Shown here piece after piece: positions 16,700 to 25,958 of a stretch of DNA of 64,000 nucleotides. A model generated the notes under the pieces. The model was given only the letters and a program-made list of their open reading frames with translations, was not told where the DNA came from and searched no databases. The stretch lies in the NCBI GenBank assembly GCA_964483325.1, contig CAZAAW010000012.1, positions 8,475-72,474 on the forward strand. The letters are read 5' to 3'. Source of the DNA: CAZAAW01 sp964483325 (GTDB lineage Bacteria > Pseudomonadota > Alphaproteobacteria > Rhizobiales > Kaistiaceae). A program made the translations under genes and the position numbers. Position 1 is the stretch's first letter. Every line of letters begins with the position of its first letter.

Positions 16700-16708
16700 G
16701 GCGGTGTC

Positions 16709-18769
16709 CTAGGCGAGGCCGATGGCGGAGACGAGGAGGTCGATCAGCTTGATGCCGGCGAAGGGCACGATGATGCCGCCGAGGCCGTAGACGAGGAGGT
16801 TGCGGCGCAGCAGCGGCGCCGCGCCGATTGCCCGATAGCCGACGCCGCGGAGCGCCAGCGGGATCAGCGCCACGATGACGAGGGCGTTGAAGATGATCGC
16901 CGACAGGATGGCGCTCTGCGGGCTGGCCAGGCCCATGACGTTGAGCGCCCCGAGCTGCGGGTAGAGCGCGAAGAACATTGCCGGGATGATGGCGAAATAC
17001 TTCGCCACGTCGTTGGCGATCGAGAAGGTGGTGAGGGCGCCGCGGGTCATCAGCAGCTGCTTGCCGATGGCGACGATCTCGATGAGCTTGGTCGGGTCGC
17101 TGTCGAGGTCGACCATGTTGCCGGCCTCGCGCGCCGCGACCGTGCCGGTATTCATGGCGACGCCGACGTCGGCCTGGGCGAGGGCAGGGGCGTCGTTGGT
17201 GCCGTCGCCGCACATGGCGACCAGCTTGCCCTTCGCCTGCTCGTCGCGGATCAGCTTCAGCTTGGCTTCCGGCGTCGCCTGGGCGAGGAAATCGTCGACG
17301 CCGGCCTCGGCGGCGATGGCGGCGGCGGTGAGGGCGTTGTCGCCGGTGATCATGACGGTGCGGATGCCCATCGAGCGAAGCTCGGCGAAGCGCTCGCGGA
17401 TGCCGCCCTTCACCACGTCCTTGAGATGGACGATGCCGAGCAGCCGGTCGTCACAGGCGACGGCCAGCGGCGTGCCGCCGCTTTTCGCCACCGTCTCGGT
17501 GGCGAGCTCCAGTTCGCGCGGCGCCTTGAGGCCCGGGTTGCCGGAAAGCTGGCGGACATGCGCCAGCACGGCGTCGACGGCGCCCTTGCGGATGCGGTGG
17601 CCGTCGACGTCGACGCCGCTCATGCGCGTCTGCGCGGTGAACGGCACGAAGCTCGCCTTCAGCGCATTCATGTCGCGGCCGCGAATGTCGTGCTTCTCCT
17701 TGGCGAGGACGACGATCGAGCGGCCCTCCGGCGTCTCGTCGGGCAGCGAGGCGAGCTGCGCCGCCTCGGCAAGCTCGCGCTCGCTGACGCCCGGCACCGG
17801 CAGGAACGCGGTGGCGAGGCGGTTGCCGAGCGTGATCGTGCCGGTCTTGTCGAGGAGCAGCGTGTCGACGTCGCCGGCCGCCTCGACGGCGCGGCCGGAC
17901 ATCGCCAGCACGTTGAAGCGCACCAGGCGGTCCATGCCGGCGATGCCGATGGCCGAGAGGAGGGCGCCGATGGTGGTCGGGATCAGCGTCACGAACAGGG
18001 CGACCAGCACCAGCACCGGGATCGCGCCGCCGGCATAGGCGGCGAAGCTGGGGATCGAGGCGACGGCGAAGACGAAGATCAGCGTCATGCCGGCAAGGAG
18101 GATGTTGAGGGCGATCTCGTTCGGCGTCTTCTGCCGCGACGCGCCTTCGACGAGGCCGATCATGCGGTCGAGGAAGGTCGAGCCCTGCGCGGCGGTGATG
18201 CGCACCTTGATCCAGTCGGAGATGACCTGCGTGCCGCCGGTGACGGCCGAGCGGTCGCCGCCGGACTCGCGGATCACCGGGGCGGACTCGCCGGTGATCG
18301 CCGCCTCGTTGACCGAGGCGATGCCCTCGACGACCTCGCCGTCCGACGGGATGAGGTCGCCGGCCTCGACGAGCACGACCTGGCCCACCTCAAGCTCGGT
18401 GGCAGGCGTCGGCACGGTCAGCTCCGTCTTCGGATCGACGATAAGCTTCGCCATGGTATCGGTCCGGACGCGCCGCAGCGCCGCCGCCTGCGCCTTGCCG
18501 CGGCCTTCCGCCACCGCCTCGGCGAAATTGGCGAAGAGCACGGTGAACCACAGCCAGACGATGAGCTGCAGCGAGAAGCCGATATCGGTGCCGCCGGTGA
18601 CGACATCGCGGAGGAAGAGGACGGTGACGAGCGCCGCCACCACCTCGACGACGAACATCACCGGGTTGCGCACCATGCTGCGCGGGTGGAGCTTGCGGAA
18701 GGCGCCGCCGATGGCTGGCACCATGATACCGGCGTCGAACATCGCGCTGCGGGAGCGGGTGCTGGTCAT
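16709..18769 (-). CDS. kdpB: Potassium-transporting P-type ATPase subunit B
   Basis: This 686-residue P-type ATPase has the phosphorylation motif DKTGTITLGN, the actuator loop TGES (AAITGESAPV), hinge motifs TGDNALTAAAIAAEAGVDDF and MCGDGTNDAPALAQADVGVAM, and about seven membrane segments at the two ends. It hydrolyses ATP to drive potassium uptake through KdpA. Length and motifs are complete. It lies 12 bases after kdpA in the operon. Confidence 0.97.
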   Translation of the reverse strand: MTSTRSRSAMFDAGIMVPAIGGAFRKLHPRSMVRNPVMFVVEVVAALVTVLFLRDVVTGGTDIGFSLQLIVWLWFTVLFANFAEAVAEGRGKAQAAALRRVRTDTMAKLIVDPKTELTVPTPATELEVGQVVLVEAGDLIPSDGEVVEGIASVNEAAITGESAPVIRESGGDRSAVTGGTQVISDWIKVRITAAQGSTFLDRMIGLVEGASRQKTPNEIALNILLAGMTLIFVFAVASIPSFAAYAGGAIPVLVLVALFVTLIPTTIGALLSAIGIAGMDRLVRFNVLAMSGRAVEAAGDVDTLLLDKTGTITLGNRLATAFLPVPGVSERELAEAAQLASLPDETPEGRSIVVLAKEKHDIRGRDMNALKASFVPFTAQTRMSGVDVDGHRIRKGAVDAVLAHVRQLSGNPGLKAPRELELATETVAKSGGTPLAVACDDRLLGIVHLKDVVKGGIRERFAELRSMGIRTVMITGDNALTAAAIAAEAGVDDFLAQATPEAKLKLIRDEQAKGKLVAMCGDGTNDAPALAQADVGVAMNTGTVAAREAGNMVDLDSDPTKLIEIVAIGKQLLMTRGALTTFSIANDVAKYFAIIPAMFFALYPQLGALNVMGLASPQSAILSAIIFNALVIVALIPLALRGVGYRAIGAAPLLRRNLLVYGLGGIIVPFAGIKLIDLLVSAIGLA

Positions 18770-18781
18770 GACGATGTCCGA

Positions 18782-20488
18782 TCAGTGAGGAGCGGCGACG
18801 GTCGCGAAGTGCTCGGCGACCGGGCCGAGGGCGATCGCCGGAAGGAAGGTGAGGCCGCCGACGATCAGCACGACGCCGACGAGGAGGCCGACGAACAGGC
18901 CGCCATCGGTGGGGAAGGTGCCCGGCGAGCGCGGCGCGCTGCGCTTGCCGACCAGCGAGCCGGCGACGGCGAGCATCGGCACGATGAGCAGGAAGCGGCC
19001 GGCGAACATCGCGATGCCGAGGGCGGTGTTGTAGAAGGGCGTGTTGCCGGTGAGGCCGCCGAAGGCCGAACCGTTATTGGCGACGCCCGAGGTGAAGGCG
19101 TAGAGCACCTCGGAGAAGCCGTGCGGGCCGGGATTGAGCATGCTCGCCGTGCCGGTCGGCAGCACCACCGCCAGAGCCGTCAGCGCCAGCATGAAGAGCG
19201 GCAGCACCAGGAGGGCGAGCATCGTCATCTTGACGTCGCGCGCCTCGATCTTCTTGCCGAGATATTCCGGCGTGCGGCCGACCATCAGGCCGGCGACGAA
19301 GACCGCGACGATGGCGAAGAGCAGCATGCCGTAGAGGCCGGCGCCGACGCCGCCGACGATCACCTCGCCGAGCTCCATGTTGATCAGCGGGATCATGCCG
19401 CCGAGCGCCGTGAAGCTGTCATGCATGGCATTGACGGCACCGCATGAGGCGGCGGTGGTGACGACCGCGAACAGCGCCGAGGCGACGGTGCCGAAGCGGA
19501 CTTCCTTGCCCTCCATGTTGCCGAAGGAGGGATCGACGCCGAGCGCCGTCAGGACGGGATTGCCGGCGGCCTCGGCCCAGTAGCAGGCGAGCGTGCCGGC
19601 GAGGAACAGGATGCCCATGGCGGCGAAGATCGCCCAGCCCTGGCGCTGGTTGCCGACCATGCGGCCGAAGACATTGGTGAAGGCGGCGCCGATGGCGAAG
19701 ATCGCCCACATCTCGATCATGTTGGAGAGTGGCGTCGGGTTCTCGAACGGGTGCGCCGAGTTGGCGTTGAAGAAGCCGCCGCCATTGGTGCCGAGCATCT
19801 TGATCGCCTCCTGCGAGGCGACCGGCCCGACGGCGATGACCTGCTGCGCCCCTTCCAGCGTCGTGGCGGTGACCGACGGGCCGAGCGTCTGCGGCACGCC
19901 CCGCCAGACCAGCACCAGCGCGACGATGATCGCCAGCGGCAGCAGCACGTAGAGCGTGGCGCGCGTCACGTCGGTCCAGAAATTGCCGACCGACTGCGCC
20001 GAGCGGCGGGCGAAGCCGCGCACCAATGCCATCGCCAGCGCCATGCCGGTGGCGGCGGAAACGAAGTTCTGCACCGCCAGGCCGAGCATCTGCGTCAGAT
20101 GGCTCATGGTGGTCTCGCCACCATAGTTCTGCCAGTTGGTGTTGGTGACGAAGCTGACGGCGGTGTTGAAGGCGAGGAACGGCTCGACGCCGCCGAACCC
20201 CTGCGGGTTGAGCGGCAGGCCGCCCTGGAGGCGCTGCAGCAGGTAGAGGAAGAGGAAGCCGACGAAGTTGAAGAGCAGCATCGACAGGGCGTAGCCGGTC
20301 CAGTGCTGCTCGCTGTCGGGGCGCACGCCGGCGAGGCGGTAGAAGCCGCGCTCCAGCCAGCCGAACGCCGGCGACAGGAAGGTCGCCTCGCCGGCGAAGA
20401 CCCGCGTCATGAAGGCGCCGAGCGGGCGGACGGTGAGGAGGACGAGGACGCAGAAGAGAAGGATCTGCGCCCAGCCGAGGATGGTCAT
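18782..20488 (-). CDS. kdpA: Potassium-transporting ATPase subunit A
   Basis: This 568-residue polytopic membrane protein is related to Ktr/Trk channels. Four selectivity-filter-like loops are visible, including SFVTNTNWQNYGGE, GTNGGGFFNANSAHPFENPT and SGVANNGSAFGG. It forms the potassium-selective pore of KdpFABC. It starts 10 bases after kdpF and is the normal length for the family. Confidence 0.97.
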   Translation of the reverse strand: MTILGWAQILLFCVLVLLTVRPLGAFMTRVFAGEATFLSPAFGWLERGFYRLAGVRPDSEQHWTGYALSMLLFNFVGFLFLYLLQRLQGGLPLNPQGFGGVEPFLAFNTAVSFVTNTNWQNYGGETTMSHLTQMLGLAVQNFVSAATGMALAMALVRGFARRSAQSVGNFWTDVTRATLYVLLPLAIIVALVLVWRGVPQTLGPSVTATTLEGAQQVIAVGPVASQEAIKMLGTNGGGFFNANSAHPFENPTPLSNMIEMWAIFAIGAAFTNVFGRMVGNQRQGWAIFAAMGILFLAGTLACYWAEAAGNPVLTALGVDPSFGNMEGKEVRFGTVASALFAVVTTAASCGAVNAMHDSFTALGGMIPLINMELGEVIVGGVGAGLYGMLLFAIVAVFVAGLMVGRTPEYLGKKIEARDVKMTMLALLVLPLFMLALTALAVVLPTGTASMLNPGPHGFSEVLYAFTSGVANNGSAFGGLTGNTPFYNTALGIAMFAGRFLLIVPMLAVAGSLVGKRSAPRSPGTFPTDGGLFVGLLVGVVLIVGGLTFLPAIALGPVAEHFATVAAPH

Positions 20489-20498
20489 CCGGGATCTC

Positions 20499-20588
20499 CT
20501 AGAAGCGCTCCGGGCGCACCAGCGCGTAGGCGAGATAGGCGAGCAGGAAGGCGGTGACGATGCCGCCGAGCACGTAGTCGAGTGTCAT
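20499..20588 (-). CDS. kdpF: Potassium-transporting ATPase small subunit F
   Basis: This 29-residue hydrophobic peptide begins MTLDYVLGGIVTAF, continues through a single membrane helix and ends LVRPERF, the typical KdpF ending. KdpF is a lipid-like stabilising subunit of the KdpFABC complex. A GAGGAG ribosome site 5-6 bases before the ATG overlaps the end of the preceding small reading frame, and kdpA follows 10 bases later. Confidence 0.9.
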   Translation of the reverse strand: MTLDYVLGGIVTAFLLAYLAYALVRPERF

Positions 20589-20598
20589 CGCCATCTCC

Positions 20599-20682
20599 TC
20601 AGAAGCGCTCGGCGGCGATGACGTAGACGGCAGCGACGGCGAAGAGCCCGATCGCCAGGATCAGCAGCAGACTGTCGACCAT
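20599..20682 (-). CDS. 27-residue membrane peptide upstream of kdpF
   Basis: A small open frame of 27 codons, MVDSLLLILAIGLF followed by AVAAVYVIAAERF, predicts one membrane helix. It ends ERF, like KdpF, and its stop is 10 bases before the kdpF ATG with the kdpF ribosome site between them. It is the first reading frame of the kdp operon. Short hydrophobic frames at this position recur in other alpha- and betaproteobacterial kdp operons (recollection, not checked). It may be a leader peptide, a KdpF-like extra subunit or a duplicated KdpF. No good ribosome site was identified ahead of it. Upstream, 20683-20821 should hold the KdpE-controlled promoter, but no operator was recognised. Confidence 0.6.
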   Translation of the reverse strand: MVDSLLLILAIGLFAVAAVYVIAAERF

Positions 20683-20821
20683 GAACGCTCAACCGGCCGC
20701 CGGGACGGGGCCGCTTTCGGCACGGAAAATGATGCGGAAGCGCGTTGCCGGGCGAGGGGGACCGGCGGCGCCCGGCATAGGAATTCCGTAGGGGAAGGCG
20801 GCCCTGGCGTGGGCGCCTGGC

Positions 20822-21673
20822 TTAGCGGCGCTCGCCGTGCGTCGTCAGATGCACGATGGCCGGCGAGAGATTGCGGAAGGGCGTCGGCAGGCGGCAGAGC
20901 CACATGAGGGCGCGGCCCGGGCCGCGGGCGAAGCCGTAGGGCTGCGTCGTCACCGAAGCGATGCGCGGGGTCCAGCTGCGCAGCAGCGGCGCGATCTCGC
21001 TGCGGCCGATGCCCCAGGGCATCGGGGGCGTCTTGTAGTGGCGGGTTCTGCTGTAGCCTTTCACAGTCTTTCTTGAGAACCAGCGCGGAATTGTGTCGAA
21101 CATCATCTCCACGCCGGGAAAGCGCTCGGCGAGAGCCACGACAAGCCGGCGGACATCCTCCTGCGTGAAATACATCAGGAGGCCCTGCGCCGTTACGAAC
21201 ACGCCGCGCGCCGGGTCGACCTGGTCGAACCAGGCGAAGTCCAGCGCGCTGCTCTCGATGTAGCGGCAGCGCTGCGACGGCGGCAGGAAGCGCTGGCGCA
21301 CGGCGATACCCTCGGGCAGGTCGGCGCAGAGCCAGTGCACGCGGCCGTCGTCGCAGCGCTGGAACTGCGTCTCCAGGCCGGCGGCGAGTTCGACGACGAC
21401 GCCGCCGGGATGGGCCGCCATCCATGGCCGCACTGCATCGTCGAAGATGCGGGACCGCATCGGGTGTGAGGTGTCCGGCTTGCCGAAACTGCGCGTGAAG
21501 TCATAGGCGATAGAATCGTAGATGCGCACGCAATCGGGATCGGGAAGGAACGTATCCTTGCGCCGCGCTTCGCAGGCGCGGTTGTGCAGCGTGAAGAGCA
21601 TCGTCTCCGGAACGCCGGTGAGATCGACGGCTGCCGCAGCCCCGCTCCGGTCAGTTTGGACGTTGTCGCTCAT
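20822..21673 (-). CDS. Leucine carboxyl methyltransferase-family SAM-dependent methyltransferase
   Basis: This 283-residue protein shows the LCM/PPM1-type Rossmann pattern: SRIFDDAVRPWMAAHPGGVV, then ELAAGLETQFQRC (SAM-binding loop), WLCADLPEGIAVRQRFL, SSALDFAWFDQV and AQGLLMYFTQEDVRRL. Bacterial members methylate small molecules or polyketide and mycolic-acid-like substrates, and the substrate here cannot be told. ATG at 21673 starts the conserved length; an ATG at 21697 would add 8 residues. It lies alone between kdp and the acyl-CoA dehydrogenase-like gene with no clear operon partner. Confidence 0.8.
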   Translation of the reverse strand: MSDNVQTDRSGAAAAVDLTGVPETMLFTLHNRACEARRKDTFLPDPDCVRIYDSIAYDFTRSFGKPDTSHPMRSRIFDDAVRPWMAAHPGGVVVELAAGLETQFQRCDDGRVHWLCADLPEGIAVRQRFLPPSQRCRYIESSALDFAWFDQVDPARGVFVTAQGLLMYFTQEDVRRLVVALAERFPGVEMMFDTIPRWFSRKTVKGYSRTRHYKTPPMPWGIGRSEIAPLLRSWTPRIASVTTQPYGFARGPGRALMWLCRLPTPFRNLSPAIVHLTTHGERR

Positions 21674-21861
21674 GATCCACCATCGAGCCCCTGGCATGGT
21701 CTCCTCGAGCTGATGGTAGAGGAAGTGAGATTGCGACGCAATCGCAACTTATGTATTCATGCTGCCTGTAGCCTGAACTGGATCGTTTGGCGTAAGTTGA
21801 ATTAGTCTCATTCGTAGCGGAATATGCGCTCGGGAAAGTATTGCCGGCCGTCCTGCGCGGT

Positions 21862-23121
21862 TCAGAAGACGCGGCCCTCGTCGAAATCGGCGCGGGCGCC
21901 GTTGAGGAGATAATCGCCGACGACCCGGCGTTTCAGCGCCAGCGGGTTGTGGTTGAGGATGGTGCGGATGTTGCGCCAGTGGCGGTCGAGGGCGAGCTTG
22001 CGGGAGGTCGCCGAGCCGCCGCCGGTGTCGAAGAGCTGTTCCGCCGCGGCGATGGCGAGGCGCCCGACCACGACCTGCGTCTTGGCATTGGCGAGCGCCG
22101 CGCGCATCAGCCTGTCGTCGTTGTCGGCCGCGCCGCCGACGAGGCCGTCGGCCGTATGGTCGAGGAGCCGGGCGGTGTCGGCGATCGCCGCGTCGATGAC
22201 ATGCGTGGCGGCGGCGATGTCGCCCACCACCGCCTGGACGAAATGGTCGCCGCGGGCCGTCTCCGAGGCGCTGTGCTTGGCCGAGCGCGCCTGCCTCGTC
22301 GTGTAGCTTATCGCGTCGGCAAGGACGGTGCGGGCGATGCCGGCGACGCAGGCGGCGAGGTGAAGCTGCGCCCGCGTCGCGTTGTGACGGCGCCGGAACG
22401 CATCGCCGCCACCGCGCGATATTTCCTCTGGGAAGATCTCGACCGCGTCGAGGTCGACGCTGCCGCTGGCCGTCATGCGCTGGCCGATGCCGTCCCAGTC
22501 GTCGGGGATATGGACGCCCTTGCGGCCAACCGGGATCAGGACGCTGACCGGCTGATCCTCTTCGTCGACGCCGATGAAATTGGCGTAGTCGGCGAAGATG
22601 GAGCCGGTGGCGTAATATTTCTGCCCGGTCATGACGTAGCGGTCGCCGTTCCGGACGAGGCGGGTGCGGATCATGTTCGGCCGCGGCGTGCCGATCTCCA
22701 TAAAGGCGCCGCCGAACAGCTTGCCGCGCAGCACCTCCGGCGCCCATTTGCGGCTCGTCTCCGCGTCCGGATCGATGGCGAGACCCTCGACGAAGCCGAA
22801 ATGCGTGCGCAGCGCATGCGCCACGTTGGAGTCGGCCGCCGCCAGCGCCATCGTCACCTCGATCTGGTCGGACAGGCTGCCGCCCGGACCGCCGAGCGAC
22901 TTCGGCACGCGCAGCCAGGTGAGGCCGGTCGTCTTCAGCATGCGGAAGATGTCGTAGGGCATCTCGCGCGCCAGCTCGCGCTTCACGGCATCCCTGGCGA
23001 TCTCGGCGGCGATGGCGGGCAGCCCGGCGAGGATCTCCTCGCGCGTCAGCTTCACGGCGCCGCCCGCCGCCGCTGCGGCCGCATCCCGCGCCACGCGAAC
23101 CGCCGATGCCTGTGTGGACAT
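21862..23121 (-). CDS. Acyl-CoA dehydrogenase-fold flavoprotein (DszC/SfnB-like)
   Basis: This 419-residue protein has an N-terminal helical domain, a central beta domain with VRNGDRYVMTGQKYYATGS and DDWDGIGQRMTASGSVDLDAVEI, and a C-terminal domain ending LDRHWRNIRTILNHNPLALKRRVVGDYLLNG. That C-terminal pattern is typical of the DszC/SfnB flavin monooxygenase branch rather than true acyl-CoA dehydrogenases; these proteins often use reduced FMN on sulfur or aromatic compounds. It is divergent from a periplasmic binding protein across an operator-like palindrome. A second homologue lies at 25959-27209, so the two may share a pathway. Confidence 0.82.
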   Translation of the reverse strand: MSTQASAVRVARDAAAAAAGGAVKLTREEILAGLPAIAAEIARDAVKRELAREMPYDIFRMLKTTGLTWLRVPKSLGGPGGSLSDQIEVTMALAAADSNVAHALRTHFGFVEGLAIDPDAETSRKWAPEVLRGKLFGGAFMEIGTPRPNMIRTRLVRNGDRYVMTGQKYYATGSIFADYANFIGVDEEDQPVSVLIPVGRKGVHIPDDWDGIGQRMTASGSVDLDAVEIFPEEISRGGGDAFRRRHNATRAQLHLAACVAGIARTVLADAISYTTRQARSAKHSASETARGDHFVQAVVGDIAAATHVIDAAIADTARLLDHTADGLVGGAADNDDRLMRAALANAKTQVVVGRLAIAAAEQLFDTGGGSATSRKLALDRHWRNIRTILNHNPLALKRRVVGDYLLNGARADFDEGRVF

Positions 23122-23155
23122 GTCTTCGCCTCCGTCTGCCTCACGCAATTGCCTG

Positions 23156-23185
23156 TTGATAATCGATATAGTCTATCGATACAAT
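23156..23185 (+). promoter_or_regulatory. Sigma-70-like promoter with an operator between its boxes
   Basis: TTGATA (23156-23161) and TACAAT (23180-23185) are 18 bases apart and point toward the binding-protein gene 75 bp downstream. The perfect inverted repeat ATCGATA-TAGTC-TATCGAT (23162-23180) fills the spacer, the expected place for a repressor. The same dyad could also control the divergent gene at 23121. Confidence 0.6.
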
Positions 23186-23259
23186 CAACTATAGAACGGG
23201 AGCCGGACAGGGCGTCCGGAAGGCGACAGGCGCCGCCGCCCGGTGACGGGAGCATCGCA

Positions 23260-24933
23260 ATGACAATCCGCAATCCGGCCGCCTTCGATCGGACCGGCGT
23301 CCGTTGGGTCACCCTGGCCGGCCTAAGCCGCCGCGGCCTGCTGATGTCGGGCGCGGCCTTCGCCGCCGCCGCGGCGCTGCCGCGTTTCGCCTTCGCCCAG
23401 GAACAGGCAAGAGAATCGGCAGAAGAGCCGGTGAAGGGCGGCACCGTCACCATCAATATCGGCAACGAGCCGCCGGTGCTGGTGCTGATCGCCCATACGT
23501 CCGGGCAGGCGGTCTATGTCAGCGGCAAGATGACGGAAGGCCTGCTCACCTACGATCTCGACTTCAACCCGCAGCCGCAGCTCGCCACCGAATGGACCGT
23601 CGCGCCGGACGGGCTCAGCTACCGCTTCAAGCTGCGCGAGGGAGTGAAGTGGCATGACGGCCAGCCCTTCACGGCGGACGACGTCGCCTACTCGATCCTC
23701 GCCCTCAAGGAATTCCATCCGCGCGGCAAGGCGACCTTCTCCTCGGTGGAGGAGGCGAAGGTGCTCGGCCCGCACGAGGTCGAGCTGGTGCTGAGCAAGC
23801 CGGCGCCGTTCCTGATCTCGGCGCTGGCGGCATCGGAATCGCCGATCGTGCCGAAGCACCTCTACGAGGGCAGCAATCCGGCCGAGAACCCGCATACCGC
23901 GGCGCCGGTCGGCACAGGCCCGTTCGTCTTCCAGGAATGGGTGCGCGGCAGCCACATCATCGTCAGCCGCAATCCCGACTACTGGGACCAGCCGAAGCCC
24001 TATCTCGACAAGATCATCTTCCGCTTTATCGGCGATGCCTCGGCCGCCGTCGCGGCGCTGGAGACCGGCGAGGTGCAGATCTCGACCGCCGTGGTGCCGC
24101 TGACGGAGATCGCCCGCCTGCAGCAGGATCCGCGCTTCGGCTTCGAGACGCGCGGCTTCGGCTACCAGAACGGCGTCAGCCGGGCCGAGTTCAACCTCGA
24201 CAATCCGTACCTGAGCAACCTCAAGGTGCGGCAGGCGATCGCCCATGCCATCGACCGCAACGTCATCGCCGAGACCGTCTATAGCGGCTACGCCAAGCCG
24301 CTCTACGGCCCCATCAGCCCCAACCTGACGCGCTTCTTCGAGCCGAACCTGCCCACCTATGCCTTCGACACCAAGCAGGCGGAGGCGCTGCTCGACGAGG
24401 CCGGCTATCCGCGCGGCGCCGACGGCAAGCGCTTCAAGCTGATCGTCGACCTGCAGTCGCCGGCGCTGCCGACGCGGCAGACCGGCGAGTACATCGTGCA
24501 GCAGCTGCAGCGCATCGGCATCGACGCGACGCTGCGGTCGCAGGACTATGCCGCGGCGGTGAAGCGGGTCTACACCGACCGCGACTTCGACCTCGCCATC
24601 GAGGGCATGAGCAACCTGTTCGATCCGACCGTCGGCGTGCAGCGCCTCTACTGGTCGAAGAACTTCAAGATCGGCCTGCCGTTCTCCAACGGCGCCCATT
24701 ACGACAGTCCGGAGGCCGACAGCCTGCTCGAGGCTGCCGCCGTCGAGGTCGATCCGGAGAAGCGCAAGGCGCTCTTCACCGATTTCCAGAAGCAGGTCAT
24801 CGCCGATCTGCCGGCCATCGATCTCGTCGCCCCGGACAGCTTCGTCATCTACGACAAGCGCGTCCTCGACCACACGATCGGCGCCGACGGCATCGGCAGC
24901 AACGGCGCCACGATCCACCTCGTCCCGGCGTAA
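23260..24933 (+). CDS. ABC transporter substrate-binding protein, peptide/nickel (family 5) type
   Basis: This 557-residue periplasmic protein has a twin-arginine-like signal (SRRGLLMSGAAFAAAAALPR, cleavage near FAFAQ) and the SBP family-5 fold: LATEWTVAPDGLSYRFKLRE, GVKWHDGQPFTADDVAYSI, GTGPFVFQEW, SRNPDYWDQPKPYLDKI, and DNPYLSNLKVRQAIAHAIDR. Members bind peptides, glycosides, opines or other small organics. No matching permease or ATPase genes are in the window, so it either works with a transporter encoded elsewhere or the cluster is incomplete. It heads a plus-strand run with an amidohydrolase and a flavoprotein gene. Confidence 0.88.
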   Translation: MTIRNPAAFDRTGVRWVTLAGLSRRGLLMSGAAFAAAAALPRFAFAQEQARESAEEPVKGGTVTINIGNEPPVLVLIAHTSGQAVYVSGKMTEGLLTYDLDFNPQPQLATEWTVAPDGLSYRFKLREGVKWHDGQPFTADDVAYSILALKEFHPRGKATFSSVEEAKVLGPHEVELVLSKPAPFLISALAASESPIVPKHLYEGSNPAENPHTAAPVGTGPFVFQEWVRGSHIIVSRNPDYWDQPKPYLDKIIFRFIGDASAAVAALETGEVQISTAVVPLTEIARLQQDPRFGFETRGFGYQNGVSRAEFNLDNPYLSNLKVRQAIAHAIDRNVIAETVYSGYAKPLYGPISPNLTRFFEPNLPTYAFDTKQAEALLDEAGYPRGADGKRFKLIVDLQSPALPTRQTGEYIVQQLQRIGIDATLRSQDYAAAVKRVYTDRDFDLAIEGMSNLFDPTVGVQRLYWSKNFKIGLPFSNGAHYDSPEADSLLEAAAVEVDPEKRKALFTDFQKQVIADLPAIDLVAPDSFVIYDKRVLDHTIGADGIGSNGATIHLVPA

Positions 24934-25021
24934 CGCCCCTCGATCCTCCGACCCGGCGCGCGTCGCAGCCTCGGCGGCTGGTCGCGGCCGCCCTCGCATC
25001 CCGCAAAAGGCCAGAAGCCCC

Positions 25022-25942
25022 ATGAGCGATCCGATCGATATCGTCGACATCCATGCCCACCTCTGGCCTAAGGACTGGGGGCCCGGCAAAAGACCGGGGC
25101 TCGGCCTCGGGCCGGAGATCGAGCGCCGCATCCTCGATCCGCAGGCGCTGCTCGCCGATCTCGACGAAGGCGGCGTGGCGCTGGCGGTGCTGAGCACCAC
25201 CACGGAGGGGCTGTTCGGCGCCGTCGGAGATGTCGACGGTGCCATCGTCGACCGCACCAATGACTGGCTCGCCGGCCTCGTGGCGGCGCATCCCGGCCGC
25301 ATCGCCGCGTTCGGCACCGTCGATCCGTTCTCCGGCGACGAAGGTGCTCGCCAGGCCGAGCGGGCGCTCGGCGAGCTGAACCTCTCGGGGCTGGTGATCG
25401 ACTCGTCGCGCCAGGGCCTCTTCCTCGCCGACCCGCGCGTCCGGCCGACGCTGGAAGTGGCGGCGCGCTACAAGGCGCCGATCTTCGTCCACCCGGTGGC
25501 GGCGCCCAATGCCGACATCCTCGTCGCCGGCGCCGGCCGCCTCGGCAATTCGCACGGCCGCGGCCTAATGAACGGCGTCGCCTTCCTCTCGGTGCTGGAG
25601 TCGGACATCCTCGACGCCTTTCCGGATCTCAATTTCATCTTCGCCACGCTCGGCTTCGGCGCCGTGGTGCAGGCGGCGCGCGGCGGCCGCTACGGCCGCG
25701 AGGCGCGCCAGGCCGGCCGCCGTCCCAACATCTATTTCGACACGATGGGCGACGATCCCGCCATCGTGCGGCTGCTCGTCGATTTCTTCGGCGCAGAGCG
25801 CATCGTCGCCGGCACCGACTGGCCGATCATGCACAGGCTCACCGGCGAGGGGCTGCGCGAGGCGGCGTCGCAGGACGGTCTCGGCGACGCAGAGCTTCGC
25901 CTCATCGCCGGCGGCAATGCCCGCCGCATCCTCCGCGCCTGA
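25022..25942 (+). CDS. Amidohydrolase family-2 (ACMSD-like) protein
   Basis: This 306-residue TIM-barrel metallohydrolase has the N-terminal metal motif VDIHAHLWP (HxH), a histidine in APIFVHPVAAP, and the late aspartate region IVAGTDWPIMHR. These are the marks of the ACMSD/gamma-resorcylate decarboxylase/4-oxalomesaconate hydratase group. It probably decarboxylates or hydrolyses an aromatic or heterocyclic intermediate, but the substrate cannot be inferred. A 16-base gap to the next flavoprotein gene suggests co-transcription. Confidence 0.83.
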   Translation: MSDPIDIVDIHAHLWPKDWGPGKRPGLGLGPEIERRILDPQALLADLDEGGVALAVLSTTTEGLFGAVGDVDGAIVDRTNDWLAGLVAAHPGRIAAFGTVDPFSGDEGARQAERALGELNLSGLVIDSSRQGLFLADPRVRPTLEVAARYKAPIFVHPVAAPNADILVAGAGRLGNSHGRGLMNGVAFLSVLESDILDAFPDLNFIFATLGFGAVVQAARGGRYGREARQAGRRPNIYFDTMGDDPAIVRLLVDFFGAERIVAGTDWPIMHRLTGEGLREAASQDGLGDAELRLIAGGNARRILRA

Positions 25943-25958
25943 CAGGAAGGCCACGCCG

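Noticed and set aside
16127..19447. An 1106-codon open frame on the plus strand
   Set aside because: It is exactly antisense to kdpA, kdpB and kdpC, is rich in Arg, Asp and Glu as GC-rich shadows are, and shows no family features. The minus-strand proteins are unmistakable.
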